Shown here: one piece after another, positions 1 through 8,745 of the stretch | How positions within the stretch are numbered: the first letter of the stretch is position 1 | Layout: the number at the start of each line of letters is the position of its first letter | NCBI GenBank assembly: GCA_965248735.1 | Contig: OZ252146.1 | Coordinates: 2,356,001 to 2,420,000, forward strand | From: Aldehydirespirator sp965248735 | Lineage (GTDB): Bacteria > Actinomycetota > Acidimicrobiia > Acidimicrobiales > Aldehydirespiratoraceae | Direction of reading: 5' to 3' | DNA length: 64,000 bases | The notes under the pieces: generated by a model | The model's input: only the letters and a program-made list of their open reading frames with translations | The model's database searches: none | Told to the model about the DNA's origin: nothing | Translations under genes and position numbers: made by a program

Positions 1-42
1 ACGCGGCCCATGCCCGGGAGGCCTGAACCCCGCCGCGGCCTC

Positions 43-148
43 GCTGTTTCCCGCTCTTGTTCGCTTCGCTCACGGGCCGCTCGGGCCACGGCCTCGCTCA
101 GGGCTTTGCGGCATCCTCGTGCACTGCGGGCCTCTCCGTTCGGCCTCT
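43..148 (-). repeat. Dispersed leader element, copy 1
   Basis: On the minus strand this stretch reads AGAGGCCGAACGG, then CACGAGGATGCCGC, then CTGAGCGAGGCCGTGGCC, then CGTGAGCGAAGCGAACAAG and GCGGGAAACA. These blocks are shared with copies near 13.2, 50.8-51.3, 52.0, 58.8 and 62.4 kb. The last ~15 codons and the TGA of the upstream Wzy-like gene lie inside the element. A GTG at 73 opens a frame beginning VSEANKSGK that is still open at the left edge of the window. Confidence 0.8.
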
Positions 149-1348
149 GAGAGCGGCTGCCATCACTATCACCCAGTTGTAGGAGAACCGCAGGATGAAG
201 CTCTCGGTGATGTTCTCGATGAGCATCACCGCCACCACCGCGGCCCACATCCAGGTGTCGGCGCTGGGGGAGCGCAGCAGGTCGCGGCCCGCGTTGCGCA
301 CGGCCAGCACCACCACGACCGCGAAGGGAATCAAGCCCAGCACTCCCAGTCCCAAGAGCACTTCCAAGGGGCCGTTGTGCGCGCTGCCGCGATCGAGCAG
401 GGCGTGGTTGTCGAGGAACTCGGGCCACGTCCAGATGGCGGAGAAGCCGTGCCCGTGCAAGGGACGCTCCAGGAACTGCTCCCACGACACCCGCCAGATG
501 GTGCGGCGCTGAGCGAGCGTCGAGGCGTTCCACAGCGCGGCCACCATCGCGGTGGCGGCCGCCGTTCCAGCGGCCAGCGCCGCCCACGCCGCGGCCCGCG
601 CCCGCGCCGCGCTCCAGCGCCGGGCCAGATGCTGCCGCAGCACCGGCAGCGCGGCGACGCCCGCGCCGGCGCCCAGCGCAAGCCAGGCGGTGCGGCTCCC
701 CGCGCCAATCATCGCAGCCAGCGAGCCGGCACCCAGCGCGGCGCCCCCGAGCCTTCCAGCCCGGCTGTGGGCGCACAGCAGGCGCACTCCCGCTATGACC
801 CCGACCGCGGCCACGGGAGCCAGCAGGTTGCGGCTCAGGTAGATGCCCTGCCATTCGCCGTTGGAGTCGGTCCCGGCGCCGGGATCCGCGGCCACCACCG
901 CCAGGCTGGCAGCCACGCCCGCGGCGGCCATCAGCGCCAGCGGTTTCCACACGGCGTCGCCTAGGTCGGCGACCTGCCACGCGAGCATGGCCAGCCCGAC
1001 GTAGACGACCGCGCGCCATCCCGTGTGAAGCGCGTCCACGCTCCAGGTTGTCGACGCGGCGGTGATCAGAGCGAAGAGGGCCACGGCCGCCGCGGCCACG
1101 GGGTGCGGAGAATGCGGCGCCCGCATCCGTGTCCGCCACAGGCTCCAGACCACCAGCGCGCCAGAGATGCCGGCCGTGGCGATGAGGCCGCCGGCCACCA
1201 CTTCGTCATGCCACGACGGTCCGGGACGGTCGAGCAAGCGGTGAGCGAGATAGAACAGCGGCCCGTCGGTGAACACGAACAGCGCCGCGCCCACGAATCC
1301 GCCCCGCAGCGCCGCCGACCGGCTGCCGTCGGCGAGGTCAGCGACCAT
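98..1348 (-). CDS. O-antigen ligase / Wzy-like polysaccharide polymerase
   Basis: A 416-residue, very hydrophobic protein with about ten predicted membrane segments, the size and pattern of the O-antigen ligase/polymerase (WzyC, PF04932-like) family. A large loop near residues 285-330 carries RRTIWRVSWEQFLERP and then RGSAHNGPLEVLLGLG. Both blocks recur in the two other Wzy-like proteins of this window (7416-8669 and 24600-26141). Such proteins join lipid-linked glycan units outside the membrane; the substrate here is unknown. It is last in a minus-strand run of polysaccharide genes. Its ATG lies inside a 46-bp tandem repeat and its C-terminus inside a dispersed element, so both ends may have been remodelled. 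Family call is firm, function inferred. Confidence 0.85.
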   Translation of the reverse strand: MVADLADGSRSAALRGGFVGAALFVFTDGPLFYLAHRLLDRPGPSWHDEVVAGGLIATAGISGALVVWSLWRTRMRAPHSPHPVAAAAVALFALITAASTTWSVDALHTGWRAVVYVGLAMLAWQVADLGDAVWKPLALMAAAGVAASLAVVAADPGAGTDSNGEWQGIYLSRNLLAPVAAVGVIAGVRLLCAHSRAGRLGGAALGAGSLAAMIGAGSRTAWLALGAGAGVAALPVLRQHLARRWSAARARAAAWAALAAGTAAATAMVAALWNASTLAQRRTIWRVSWEQFLERPLHGHGFSAIWTWPEFLDNHALLDRGSAHNGPLEVLLGLGVLGLIPFAVVVVLAVRNAGRDLLRSPSADTWMWAAVVAVMLIENITESFILRFSYNWVIVMAAALRGRTERPAVHEDAAKP

Positions 1349-1455
1349 GGGACCCCGGCGAGGAGGTCTCGACCATGGCGAGGTCAGCGACCATGCGAAC
1401 CCGGCGAGGAGGTCTCGACCATGGCGAGGTCAGCGACCATGGGACCCCGGCGAGG
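1332..1455. repeat. 46-bp tandem repeat over a gene-gene junction
   Basis: Two full 46-bp units (1332-1377 and 1378-1423) and a partial third (1424-1455) contain GCGAGGTCAGCGACCATG and CGGCGAGGAGGTCTCGACC. On the minus strand each unit holds CATGGTCGCTGA, in which an ATG and a TGA in another frame overlap within 11 nt. The upstream glycosyltransferase stops at 1430-1432 in one unit and the Wzy-like gene starts at 1348 in another. Two intervening 18-codon frames (1440-1384 and 1394-1338) link them. Confidence 0.9.
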
Positions 1456-4400
1456 TGATCCCGGCGAAGTCGAGGTCGCACCCGGCCCGCGTCTCGTGCG
1501 CCTGAGCCAGGAAGTAGTCGTCGTCGGCCCGCCATGTGTGGCCCTCGCCGTGGCGCACCAGCACGTAGCCCATGCCGTGGGTGCGATAGGCGCGGTGACC
1601 CCCGCTCACCACGTCCTCGATCAGGGCCTGGTCGACGCTTCGGGGGATCGGCCGCCAGCCCAGCACCGCATCGAAACAGTGCCTGGTGATCATCAGCGCC
1701 CCGCCGGCGATGCTCTGGGTGGTGATGTAGCGCTCGCCCCCGCCCCGGAAGCGGTGCAGTGTGACATCGGAGCCGGTCAGGTAGACGAACTCCGCACCCT
1801 TGCCCACCAGCGGGGCCCGGGAATACTCGTGGGCGAGCACGAGGTCCCACAGATGCTCGGGACCGTAGATGTCGTCGTCGTCGAACTTGGTGAGCAGGGC
1901 CCCCGACGACTCGGCCGCGGCCGCGTTGAGCACGGCCCCGAGGGGCAGTTGGCCGGCCGTGGGCACCACCCGGGCGGGATGGTCCAGGCCGTCGAGCAGA
2001 CGGTCGATCTCGGCCCGGTCGAAAGCGTCGCCGTGGGGGGCGAGCACCAACTCGATCCGGGGGTACCTCTGGGCCGCGACAGCGCCTACCGCGGCGGGCA
2101 GCCGGTCAGGGCGCCGGGTGGCCAGCAGGATCGACACGACCGGCAGGGGCGGGCCGCTCAGGCCGGTGGAGGCCAAGATCTGACGGGTCCGGGCCCGCAG
2201 CGAATGGTCCCGCAGCGCGCTGCGCCGCATGGCGACGCTGAAGACCTCCCGCTCGTGGGCCTCGGCCGAGACGACCCGATCGTCGGACATGAGAGAGTAG
2301 AGCTTCGGCCCCAGCCGGTGGTGAAGATTGGCGTCGTTGTCGGCCAGGTGCACCACCGCTCCGGTGGCGGCCAGCGCGGCGAGCGTGGAGGCTCGGGCCA
2401 CGGCGTCGCGGTGGTAGGCGGCCGTGTCCTCCACATGGTGGGCGCGCCGGCATGCGTCCCTCCCGCTGGCGGACTTCACCGTCCGTCCGGCCCGCGCCGA
2501 TCTCGGAAGGAGCGCCGGAGGCCCTAGTGCGACGGCGTGGGGACGGTGCTCAGCGGCCCAGTCCACCGGATTGAGCGTCTCCGCGTCGAAGGCGGGCACC
2601 GAGGCCCGGGGGTCCGACTCCGACAGCACCACCACCGCCGTCGACGTGCCGGAGTCCAGGCCCTCAGTATGGCCGGGCGTGTCCACGACCACAGCCTCCG
2701 TGCGGTCGCCGACGGTCGCGGCCACACGGCTGGATGAGGCGAACACAGCCTCGGCGCGCGGGCCCCTGGCGGCCATCTCCGGTCCGAGCCGGTAGCGGGC
2801 GGGGGGTGGTTCGCCGTCGCTTCGGGCCGGCGGTCTCGCCAGCCTCGCCCGATCCAGTCGGCGTACAAGCCTGGTCAAGGAGCGGAGCAGTTTCTTGGTC
2901 CCCCAGCGCACGCGCTGGGCTGCCCGCCGGATCCTCCATCGCAGCCTCCGGGCTGCCCGCCGGATCCTCCATCGCAGCCTCCGGGCTGCCCGCCGGATCC
3001 TCCATCGCAGCCTCCGGGCTGCCCGCCGGATCCTCCATCCGATGGCCCGAGTTGCTCGGACTCCCAGGTTTCGAGCGTCGGCGAAGCTGTGCACTCGGCT
3101 CGCGGCGCGCGCCATTTCGCCGGCGTGGAGGCCTAGCTTCCGTGTTCGAGGCAGTCGTCCGGGTTTGCGCCTGAGACGACCGCCACTCCCGTGGGCGTCG
3201 AGGCTGATTCCGCTGCGCGCCGCCCGATTGAGGGCCCGGGTCCGGACTATCTCGACCGTCGTCCGGTCGGCCAGCGTGACTCCCCCCCGGGGCGCCGAAC
3301 CAAGCTCCCGGCGCAGCCGTCGGACGGTGCTGGACCTGACGGTGGCTCCGGCAGGGATCGAGATGTGGAATGAGGCCGCCGGGATCGCCTCGACCGCGCT
3401 ATCGGAGGGGCCGAACCGCACTCTCGGGTCACCGGCCAGCAGGCGGCGGATCCTCTCCCGGCCGGGATCGTCGCGGGCGGCGGGCTCGTCGGGCTCGGCG
3501 ATCCAAACCACCAGGTCGTGGACGCCGTTGGCCAGCACCTGCTCGGCCGTGTCCAGCTGGGCCTCCGCGCTGCCGGCCTGGACCGTCACCACGTATTGGG
3601 GCACGGTAAAGCTCCGGCCCGAGCGAGCGTTGCGGAAGCTCTGATGGGCGATCAGCTGCGAGATCTTGGCCCGCTGAAGCTCCAGGCTGACGGACTCTTC
3701 CTGGCTGGGCGCCGCTCCCGCTCCCTGGTGCCAGCACAGGGCCTCGCGGACCGGGACGAGCAGGCCACCCCGGATGTAGGCCCGGTACCCGAACTCGGTG
3801 TCCTCGGCGCCCCACTGGGTGAACGTCTCGTCGTAGCCTCCCACCGACTCGAAGAACGAGCAGCTGATGCCCAGGTTGCCTCCCGTCACCGCTCGGAACA
3901 GGTCGTCGTCGTCAGAGGTGAGGTCGCGCGTCCGGGACATGTGGAACTCGATCCACCCCGGGCGGTCGGCGGGCCGATCCGCGAACAGGTCGGCCAGCGA
4001 TCCGGGACGTGCTCGAACGGCAGAGGCGTCGATTCCGTCGACTTCAACATGGGCTCTGGAGCCCAGCGTGAGAGCGTCGTTGGCGGCATGGTGCCAGCGG
4101 GCGTGCTCGGCCAGCCATTCCGCCTCCGGCATCATGTCGCAGTCGAGGAAGACGAGGATCTCGGAGCTTGCGGCCCTCGCTCCGGTATTGCGGGCCCGAG
4201 CCAGGCCAAAGCCCCGGTCCTCCTGGTACAGCACTCGCACCTGCAGGGGGCTGCCCGCTGGCAGGGCCAGAGGCGTCCGCGATCCATCGTCCACCACCAC
4301 GACCTCGAACAGCTCCTGCGGGTAGGTCTGGCGCTCAAGCGCGGCCAGCGTCAGCTCCAGCGCCTCGGGCGCCTCGTAGTAGGCGACAACGACAGAAACG

Positions 4401-4495
4401 GGCAGCTCCGGCTCGAAGCGGTCCGCGGGCGCTACCGCCAGCTCGCGCCAGTTGTTGCCTCGCACGGAAGCTGGAGGCACGCGGCTACGGTCCAT
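1430..4495 (-). CDS. Two-module family 2 glycosyltransferase
   Basis: A 1021-residue protein. The N-terminal GT-A module (about 25-260) has VVVAYYEAP, VVVVDDGS, the metal-binding LDCDMMPE near 118 and QWGAEDTEFGY near 227. The middle region has RRAHHVED near 688, a motif shared with the paralogue at 10133-13057. A second GT2 module (about 780-1000) has VSILLATRRPDR and KFDDDDIY near 873 in place of a simple DXD. Residues ~485-526 hold four copies of an 11-residue arginine-rich repeat encoded by a 33-bp tandem repeat. The ATG at 4495 was chosen because further upstream the frame only shadows the 4537-6135 gene. It probably adds two sugars to a lipid-linked glycan at the cytoplasmic face. The last eight codons run into the 46-bp repeat. 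Confidence 0.85.
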   Translation of the reverse strand: MDRSRVPPASVRGNNWRELAVAPADRFEPELPVSVVVAYYEAPEALELTLAALERQTYPQELFEVVVVDDGSRTPLALPAGSPLQVRVLYQEDRGFGLARARNTGARAASSEILVFLDCDMMPEAEWLAEHARWHHAANDALTLGSRAHVEVDGIDASAVRARPGSLADLFADRPADRPGWIEFHMSRTRDLTSDDDDLFRAVTGGNLGISCSFFESVGGYDETFTQWGAEDTEFGYRAYIRGGLLVPVREALCWHQGAGAAPSQEESVSLELQRAKISQLIAHQSFRNARSGRSFTVPQYVVTVQAGSAEAQLDTAEQVLANGVHDLVVWIAEPDEPAARDDPGRERIRRLLAGDPRVRFGPSDSAVEAIPAASFHISIPAGATVRSSTVRRLRRELGSAPRGGVTLADRTTVEIVRTRALNRAARSGISLDAHGSGGRLRRKPGRLPRTRKLGLHAGEMARAASRVHSFADARNLGVRATRAIGWRIRRAARRLRWRIRRAARRLRWRIRRAARRLRWRIRRAAQRVRWGTKKLLRSLTRLVRRLDRARLARPPARSDGEPPPARYRLGPEMAARGPRAEAVFASSSRVAATVGDRTEAVVVDTPGHTEGLDSGTSTAVVVLSESDPRASVPAFDAETLNPVDWAAEHRPHAVALGPPALLPRSARAGRTVKSASGRDACRRAHHVEDTAAYHRDAVARASTLAALAATGAVVHLADNDANLHHRLGPKLYSLMSDDRVVSAEAHEREVFSVAMRRSALRDHSLRARTRQILASTGLSGPPLPVVSILLATRRPDRLPAAVGAVAAQRYPRIELVLAPHGDAFDRAEIDRLLDGLDHPARVVPTAGQLPLGAVLNAAAAESSGALLTKFDDDDIYGPEHLWDLVLAHEYSRAPLVGKGAEFVYLTGSDVTLHRFRGGGERYITTQSIAGGALMITRHCFDAVLGWRPIPRSVDQALIEDVVSGGHRAYRTHGMGYVLVRHGEGHTWRADDDYFLAQAHETRAGCDLDFAGITSPGSHGR
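2917..3041. repeat. 33-bp in-frame tandem repeat inside a glycosyltransferase gene
   Basis: Nearly four copies of a 33-bp unit (starts at 2917, 2950, 2983, 3016) containing GGGCTGCCCGCCGGATCC. On the coding (minus) strand each unit encodes RWRIRRAARRL, an amphipathic, strongly basic 11-mer. The period is a multiple of three, so copy-number change would preserve the frame. Confidence 0.9.
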
Positions 4496-4536
4496 ACGAC
4501 GCGCGATCCTATGGCCCCGCCCGGTCCGGCTCGCCG

Positions 4537-6135
4537 TCACCCTGACAGGGACGCTGCTGTGATCACCCGGAAGTCGCCGGCCGAGGCCAAGGGATCGTCG
4601 AGCGCGTCGTCGGGAAAATAATCGGGGATCATGCTGGCCCGCACGATCACCAAGTCCGAACCCTCCAGGTTGTCGAGCCGGTCCTCGTCGAGAGTCCAGG
4701 CCGGCACGTCCAGGTAGTACGACGCCCATCTCGGCGTGGGCAGCCCCGGACCCGTCCAGACCAGCTCGGCCCGTTGGGCGCCCTCGGTGGACGCGGCCTG
4801 CTCGAGGGCCTCCCCGAGCCGGGCCGGGTCGGAGAGGTAGCGGTCTCGGGTACCGCCGGAGACCACCGCGATTATTGTGGCCGCGGCCACCGCCCCGGCG
4901 ATCAACCCGGCAGGTGCACGCACGCGCACCGGCATGACCCGGCGGACCGCGTCGAGCAGGGACGCCAATCCGATGGTGACCGGCGCCAGCCAGGGGAAAT
5001 TCCACAGCCGGTGGGTCCAGGCGCCCTGCTGGAAGCCGAAGGTCAGCGTGGCCGCCATTGCCAGTGTGATTGCTGTGGGCACACGGGTGCGGCGATCGAT
5101 CAGTCCGGCCAGCAGCGCCGGTGCCAGCAGCACCCGCAGCCACGGCGGCACCATCAGTTCTTCGGTGGCGAAGCTCCACTGACGCGACAGGAACTCCCCG
5201 AAGCCGAACGACTGGTCGCCGGCGGCCGCGTCGCGGCCCGCCCTCACAGATACCTGGTCGCTGAGCTCTGCGACGCCGCTGCCGTTGAGCAACCACGCCG
5301 CGGTGATGATTGCACCCACGACAGAGCCCACCACCAGTGCCGTCAGGGCCGGGGACCAGCCACTCGCCAACCATCTTCTAGGGCTCCGAAGCAACGCTCC
5401 CGCTGACACGGAGCCTGGGTCGTTGAGGCGTGAAGCGCGGCTGGCGAGCAGCCACAGCGCCAGCAGTGCGAGCGTTGCCAGCGCTATCCACGACTGCATC
5501 GCAGCTGTGGCCGCCAGCGCGCCGGTGCCGAGCAGGGACCAGCGCGGCGGTCGCTCCGTGTTGCGGTGCCAGGCGACCGCCGCAGCCGAGGCCACCAGCA
5601 ACGAGAAGCCGACCCCGATACGCCCGTAGACATAGAAGAAGCCTGTGGAGGCCATGGCTCCCACGGCGAGCAGGGTGGGCCCCCAGCGGAGGCCGCAGGC
5701 CCGCAGCAGGGCGGCCATCAAGGCGATCGTGGCCGAACCGATGCAGAAGGCGGCAATGCGTAGCGCGGCCAGACTGTCGCCCAGCACACCGACAGAGGCG
5801 GCCGCCACGAACACCTGCAGCGGCGGGTGGTGCGCATAGGACACGGCCGCGACCGGAGGGTCAGAGCGGGGCTCGACATCGAAACCGGTCCTCACGTACG
5901 GGTCGGTGCGGGCTCCGAAACCCGACTCCAGCGGGCCCAGCTCCCAGAAATTGCGAGCTTGCAGGCCTGCACGGCCCACCAGCCGGCCGTCGTCGCTGTT
6001 GCCAAGAGGCAGATCTAGGTCGGGCAGCCACAGGACCAAGACCGCCAGACACACCAGCACCACTGCGGTCCATCCGGACCACATCCGCGCCAGGACAGGC
6101 CTAAGGCTGGCTGGGATCGCTCGAAGTCTCGTCAC
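4537..6135 (-). CDS. GT-C type membrane glycosyltransferase (GT39/PMT-like)
   Basis: A 532-residue polytopic protein with about 11-12 membrane segments. An early extracytoplasmic loop (roughly 35-105) carries the acidic LPLGNSDDGRLVGRAG and later SYAHHPPLQVFVAA, the arrangement of GT-C enzymes that use polyprenyl-phosphate sugars. A soluble tail follows from about residue 420. The start is GTG at 6135, which overlaps the TGA of the upstream PP-loop gene as GTGA, so translation is probably coupled. It likely adds a sugar to the glycan on the outer face of the membrane. Donor and acceptor cannot be read from sequence. Confidence 0.75.
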   Translation of the reverse strand: MTRLRAIPASLRPVLARMWSGWTAVVLVCLAVLVLWLPDLDLPLGNSDDGRLVGRAGLQARNFWELGPLESGFGARTDPYVRTGFDVEPRSDPPVAAVSYAHHPPLQVFVAAASVGVLGDSLAALRIAAFCIGSATIALMAALLRACGLRWGPTLLAVGAMASTGFFYVYGRIGVGFSLLVASAAAVAWHRNTERPPRWSLLGTGALAATAAMQSWIALATLALLALWLLASRASRLNDPGSVSAGALLRSPRRWLASGWSPALTALVVGSVVGAIITAAWLLNGSGVAELSDQVSVRAGRDAAAGDQSFGFGEFLSRQWSFATEELMVPPWLRVLLAPALLAGLIDRRTRVPTAITLAMAATLTFGFQQGAWTHRLWNFPWLAPVTIGLASLLDAVRRVMPVRVRAPAGLIAGAVAAATIIAVVSGGTRDRYLSDPARLGEALEQAASTEGAQRAELVWTGPGLPTPRWASYYLDVPAWTLDEDRLDNLEGSDLVIVRASMIPDYFPDDALDDPLASAGDFRVITAASLSG

Positions 6136-7412
6136 GAGTCGTGATGTGCTCTTGGGGCCCGGCGCTTCATGGCGAAGCGTCGCCTACCCCGGTCGCGGGC
6201 CCGCCGAGCCGCGCTCCACGCCTCCAGTTCGGCAACATCCTCCCGCCGCATCGGGTCCAGATTCTCGAGTACACGCCCTCGGATCGTGGGCCGCCACCGG
6301 TCGTCGCAGAAGTCGAATGTGCCGGTGTGCACCCTCAGCGGCCAGTCCGACTCGATCCCTTGCAGATCCTTGAGCCTGGACCTGATGAACCTGGGCAGTC
6401 CGTCGATTCTGCTACGCGCGAACGAGAAGACATGGCCGTGGCTGAGAGGATCCCGCTCGAGATAGGCACGTGTGACTTGATTGTCATACTGAGCCCACTG
6501 CGGGTGGTGCCCGGGATCAACGACCGCCCGGACGACGTCCCTGCGGAGGCACTTCGGGCATTGACGGCATGCACCTCCGTTCTGCTCCGTGCAGTAGATC
6601 ACGTTCCCAGCCCGCATCAAGTCGAGTGAGAGGTTCATCGTGAGGAAGGCGCTGGCCCCGCAGACTGGAGAGAACACCGGTATGCCGACTGCGTTGAACG
6701 CGGACTGCCAGAAGTTCCCGGTGGTTCCGTGCCAGTCCCGCGCCCTGAAGCGGTCCCAGTACCCGGTTCCTCCCCTGAGAAGGGTGCCTCCCAGAGTCGA
6801 GCCCATCAGGATGATGCCGAAGTCGTGGTCTGTGGCCATCAACAACGTTGTGGCGAGCGAGCACGTCCACCCGTGCCAGCCTCCCGGCCTAGACACATAG
6901 CGCTGGTTGGTCGTCACAACTCGCCCGCGGTCCAGGCCCATGTCGTGAACGACCCTGTGGGTGTCCGACGGCACTAGCCGTCCTTTTTGCCAGTGGGCCT
7001 CATGGACGACGTACGCCTCGGGAAACATCGTGCGGACGGCGCTGGAGTCGATCCCTCCGCCGAACGACAGCGCCATGTTCGATCCCGAGTACATCTCAAC
7101 GCCGGAATCGACGTTGTCGAACTTGAATTGCCTCTTGAAGTTGGGGTTTCGGAAGGCTTCCTCCAGCCGAGGCGACACCGGCATTGGGAACACGACCCGC
7201 TCGCCTACGAACGGGTAGAAGATGATCAGGCACAGCAGGCCCAGCAGGTCAGGATGAATGGCGGTCACGCCATAGTCGAACTCGATGTCCTCGCCTGAAT
7301 AGATGATCGTCGTGTCGGAGCCTTCCTGTCTCGGTCCTTCGGTCCGGTCACCCTTCTCCAGAACGGCGCGAAGGACGGTCCTGCGCCCGCTGGACGTGAA
7401 TTCGAACCTCAA
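6132..7412 (-). CDS. PP-loop ATPase-like protein with Cys cluster, in polysaccharide operon
   Basis: A 426-residue soluble protein. SFGGGIDSSAV (about 112-122) is a variant of the SGGxDS pyrophosphate-binding loop of N-type ATP pyrophosphatases. Downstream (about 275-290), CTEQNGGACRQCPKC is a likely zinc site, reminiscent of QueC/WbpG-type enzymes. It may belong to the DUF6395 group, but that is recollection, not a search. By family logic it would adenylate a carboxyl or carbonyl group and then amidate or thiolate it; in an operon of glycan genes a sugar or aglycone is a reasonable but unproven substrate. The start is TTG at 7412, 3 nt after the stop of the upstream Wzy-like gene; the end overlaps the next gene by 4 nt. 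Confidence 0.7.
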   Translation of the reverse strand: MRFEFTSSGRRTVLRAVLEKGDRTEGPRQEGSDTTIIYSGEDIEFDYGVTAIHPDLLGLLCLIIFYPFVGERVVFPMPVSPRLEEAFRNPNFKRQFKFDNVDSGVEMYSGSNMALSFGGGIDSSAVRTMFPEAYVVHEAHWQKGRLVPSDTHRVVHDMGLDRGRVVTTNQRYVSRPGGWHGWTCSLATTLLMATDHDFGIILMGSTLGGTLLRGGTGYWDRFRARDWHGTTGNFWQSAFNAVGIPVFSPVCGASAFLTMNLSLDLMRAGNVIYCTEQNGGACRQCPKCLRRDVVRAVVDPGHHPQWAQYDNQVTRAYLERDPLSHGHVFSFARSRIDGLPRFIRSRLKDLQGIESDWPLRVHTGTFDFCDDRWRPTIRGRVLENLDPMRREDVAELEAWSAARRARDRGRRRFAMKRRAPRAHHDS

Positions 7413-7415
7413 ACC

Positions 7416-8669
7416 TCAGCCCGATCCCGCCTCGGCAGGGTTCTCGGCATCGGCCGAGGGTAGAGACGGGCCGCCGCACTTGCGGGGCGGGGGCGGTCTC
7501 AAGGCCGCGGCCATCAGCAGCACCCAGACGTAGGAGAACCACAGCACGAAGCTCTCGGTGATGTTCTCCACAAGCACGAAGCCTACGACAGCGGCCCACA
7601 TCCAGGAGCCGGCTCCGGGCCTGCGCCACACCAGCAGGCCTGCATTGCGGGCCGCCAGCACCACGATCACCACGAACGGCACCGTGCCGATCAGACCGAG
7701 TCCGAGAGCGACCTCCATCAGGCTGTTGTGGGCGCTTCCCCTCCGCAGCAGGGCGTGGTCGAGAAGCTCGATCACTTCCCAGAACGCGTAGAAGCCGTAG
7801 CCGCCGAGCGGACGTTGGGCTACGCGATCCCAAACCAGGCTCCACATTGTGCGGCGCTGGCTGAATGTCGCCTCGTTCCAGAACGCGACCAAGGTCACCG
7901 AGGCGCCGCTGACGCCCAACGCCGCCACCGCGCCCAAGACGGCTCCCGCCTTGACGCGGCTCCAGCGTCTCCGGGCCCAGTGGTAACCCACTGGAGCGGT
8001 CGCGACCACGGCCGCGATCACTAGCGCGATCCAGGCCGTGCGGCTGCCGGCGCCCGCCAGGGTGCCCAGACACAGCGCGGCCAGGCCTGCTCCCGCCACC
8101 CGGCTCCACCGCTCGCCGGCCGCCAGGTAGCGGACCCCGGCCAGCACCCCGATGGCGGCCAACGGCGCCAGGGAGTTGCGGTTGGTGTAGAGGCCCTGCC
8201 AGTTGTCGTTGGAGTCGAGGCCAAGGTCGGGCCTCAGCACCACCAGCATCACGCTGCCCGCCACCGCCACGCCAGCCACACCGGACAGCACCGCGGTCAT
8301 GTCGTCGGGATCGAGTCGGGCCATCACCCAGGCCAGCAGAGCCAAGCCCACATAGACCGAAGCTCGCCACGCGGTGGCGAAGGGCTGCACGCTCCAGAGC
8401 GCCGATACCACCGCGACCAGCGAGTAGGCGGCGATGGCCGCGACGGCCGCCTTCTGCGACGCGGTGTGTCGTTCGGCGTGAGCCTGAGAGCGGCTCGTCG
8501 CGGCCAGCACTGCCGATGCAATGGCCGCGGCCGCGAAGAAGGGCCATACGGCCGGGTCCTCCCAGTCGCGGGAACGGTCGAGGACGCTCTTGGAGAACAG
8601 GAACACGGGCCCGTTGGTCAACACGATGACGACGGACGCCACCAGGGCCACTCGGAGCAGGCGAGTCAT
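7416..8669 (-). CDS. O-antigen ligase / Wzy-like polysaccharide polymerase
   Basis: A 417-residue membrane protein, close in size and motif order to the 98-1348 protein: NWQGLYTNRNSLAPLAAIG, then RRTMWSLVWDRVAQRPLGG, then RGSAHNSLMEVALGLG and VLVENITESFVLWFSYVW. About ten membrane helices are predicted. The ATG at 8669 (MTRLLRVALV) was chosen over a longer frame to 8789, because the extension would overlap the upstream GT gene and adds no hydrophobic or conserved sequence. It follows a GT2 by 76 nt. Having two Wzy-like proteins in one operon suggests two distinct linkages or acceptors. Confidence 0.85.
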   Translation of the reverse strand: MTRLLRVALVASVVIVLTNGPVFLFSKSVLDRSRDWEDPAVWPFFAAAAIASAVLAATSRSQAHAERHTASQKAAVAAIAAYSLVAVVSALWSVQPFATAWRASVYVGLALLAWVMARLDPDDMTAVLSGVAGVAVAGSVMLVVLRPDLGLDSNDNWQGLYTNRNSLAPLAAIGVLAGVRYLAAGERWSRVAGAGLAALCLGTLAGAGSRTAWIALVIAAVVATAPVGYHWARRRWSRVKAGAVLGAVAALGVSGASVTLVAFWNEATFSQRRTMWSLVWDRVAQRPLGGYGFYAFWEVIELLDHALLRRGSAHNSLMEVALGLGLIGTVPFVVIVVLAARNAGLLVWRRPGAGSWMWAAVVGFVLVENITESFVLWFSYVWVLLMAAALRPPPPRKCGGPSLPSADAENPAEAGSG

Positions 8670-8745
8670 TGGCGCCGCTGGCCCCACGTTCGGAAAGTGA
8701 GTCACTGCAGCCGCTGAGGGATCGGCGCCTGCATCCGGGATCCGA

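Noticed and set aside
1025..2527. 500-codon plus-strand frame opposite the GT gene
   Set aside because: It crosses the 46-bp repeat and is rich in Gly, Arg and Val as expected of a shadow; no domain seen.
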